Assembly (NCBI GenBank): GCA_025084515.1
Contig: JAJAGP010000433.1
Coordinates: forward strand, 1-64,000
From: Ancistrus triradiatus
Lineage: Eukaryota; Chordata; Actinopteri; Siluriformes; Loricariidae
DNA length: 64,000 nt
Reading direction: 5' to 3'
Shown: piece after piece, positions 63,870-64,000 of the stretch
How positions within the stretch are numbered: position 1 is the stretch's first letter
Layout of the letters: every line of letters begins with the position of its first letter
The notes under the pieces: model-generated
What the model saw: only the letters and a program-made list of their open reading frames with translations
Told to the model about the DNA's origin: nothing
Databases searched by the model: none
Translations under genes and position numbers: made by a program

Positions 63870-64000
63870 CAGTGGTGCTTGAAAGTTAGTGAACCCCTTA
63901 GAATTTTCTAGATTTCTGCATAAATATGTGCTAAAACATCATCAGATTTTCAGACAAGTCCTAAATGTAGATTAAGAGAACCCAGTTAAACAAATGAGAT
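63870..64000 (+). mobile_element. Tc1 transposon, family 2, cut by the window end
   Basis: It begins CAGTGGTGCTTGAAAGTTAG directly after TA (63868-63869). The inverted repeat continues (TTTCTGCATAAATATG, GAACCCAGTTAAACAAATGA) to the last base. The transposase must lie beyond the window. Confidence 0.9.

Noticed and set aside
1..64000. Operons, CRISPR arrays, rRNA or tRNA genes
   Set aside because: Introns, LTRs and LINEs show a vertebrate genome. No repeat-spacer array or rRNA sequence was seen, and no cloverleaf was recognised by eye; a tRNA scan was not possible.

Overview
The window is vertebrate, almost certainly teleost fish, DNA. The evidence is its transposon population: many vertebrate-type Tc1/mariner copies, a Penelope-like element, RLE- and APE-type LINEs, Ty3/gypsy pieces, solo LTRs, a two-gene Harbinger element, a pogo-like element, and fish-type dispersed repeats. 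I found no intact host gene. The only traces of cellular-type genes are a fragment resembling the fish SAMD3-like family (27.5-27.9 kb, minus) and a broken THAP-domain exon (40.5-40.7 kb, minus), and both families are often amplified or domesticated in fish. The species cannot be fixed from sequence alone.

Layout. 0-2.5 kb: one nearly full-length Tc1 and two decayed ones. 3.6-17.1 kb: a nest. A Tc1 copy is split by an 11.3 kb retrovirus-like LTR element (minus strand, 2.1 kb LTRs, 4-bp target duplication CTCA). That element itself carries a 5'-truncated RLE LINE in its left LTR and a foreign solo LTR (duplication TACG) between protease and pol. The 3' inverted repeat of the same Tc1 is split again by a Penelope-like element flanked by about 15-bp duplications. 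17-20.5 kb: decayed or unassigned DNA. 20.5-23.3 kb: Ty3/gypsy remnant on the plus strand. 24.1-26.0 kb: Tc1 split by a solo LTR (duplication AGTAT). 26-37 kb: three pieces of one L2/CR1-type LINE, two of them inverted around a pogo-like element, plus the SAMD3-like fragment. 37-40.5 kb: a Tc1-like DD34E remnant and an unassigned element with about 95-bp inverted ends. 42.1-46.6 kb: Harbinger element with its transposase and Myb-like genes, and a deleted LTR retrotransposon in an intron of the latter. 48-52.9 kb: Tc1 copies and a solo LTR (duplication ATATG). 54.5-55.5 kb: another solo LTR (duplication ATTTC). 56.4-60.3 kb: two Tc1 copies. 60.3-63.6 kb: two Ty3/gypsy remnants on the minus strand, one split by a solo LTR, with a 60-bp perfect palindrome between them. 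63.87 kb to the end: start of another Tc1.

How the pieces relate. Nothing here forms a working pathway. The genes are transposase, gag/protease, reverse transcriptase, GIY-YIG endonuclease and Harbinger accessory genes, all broken by stops, frameshifts or deletions. The value of the region is historical, because exact target-site duplications let the order of insertions be read. The least ordinary element is the retrovirus-like one. It has very long LTRs and a candidate 18-nt primer-binding site. Its gag has an N-terminal coiled coil, is interrupted by two in-frame TAG codons and shows no zinc knuckle. Its aspartic protease is fused in the gag frame, and its reverse transcriptase is cut short and joined to a membrane-spanning tail.
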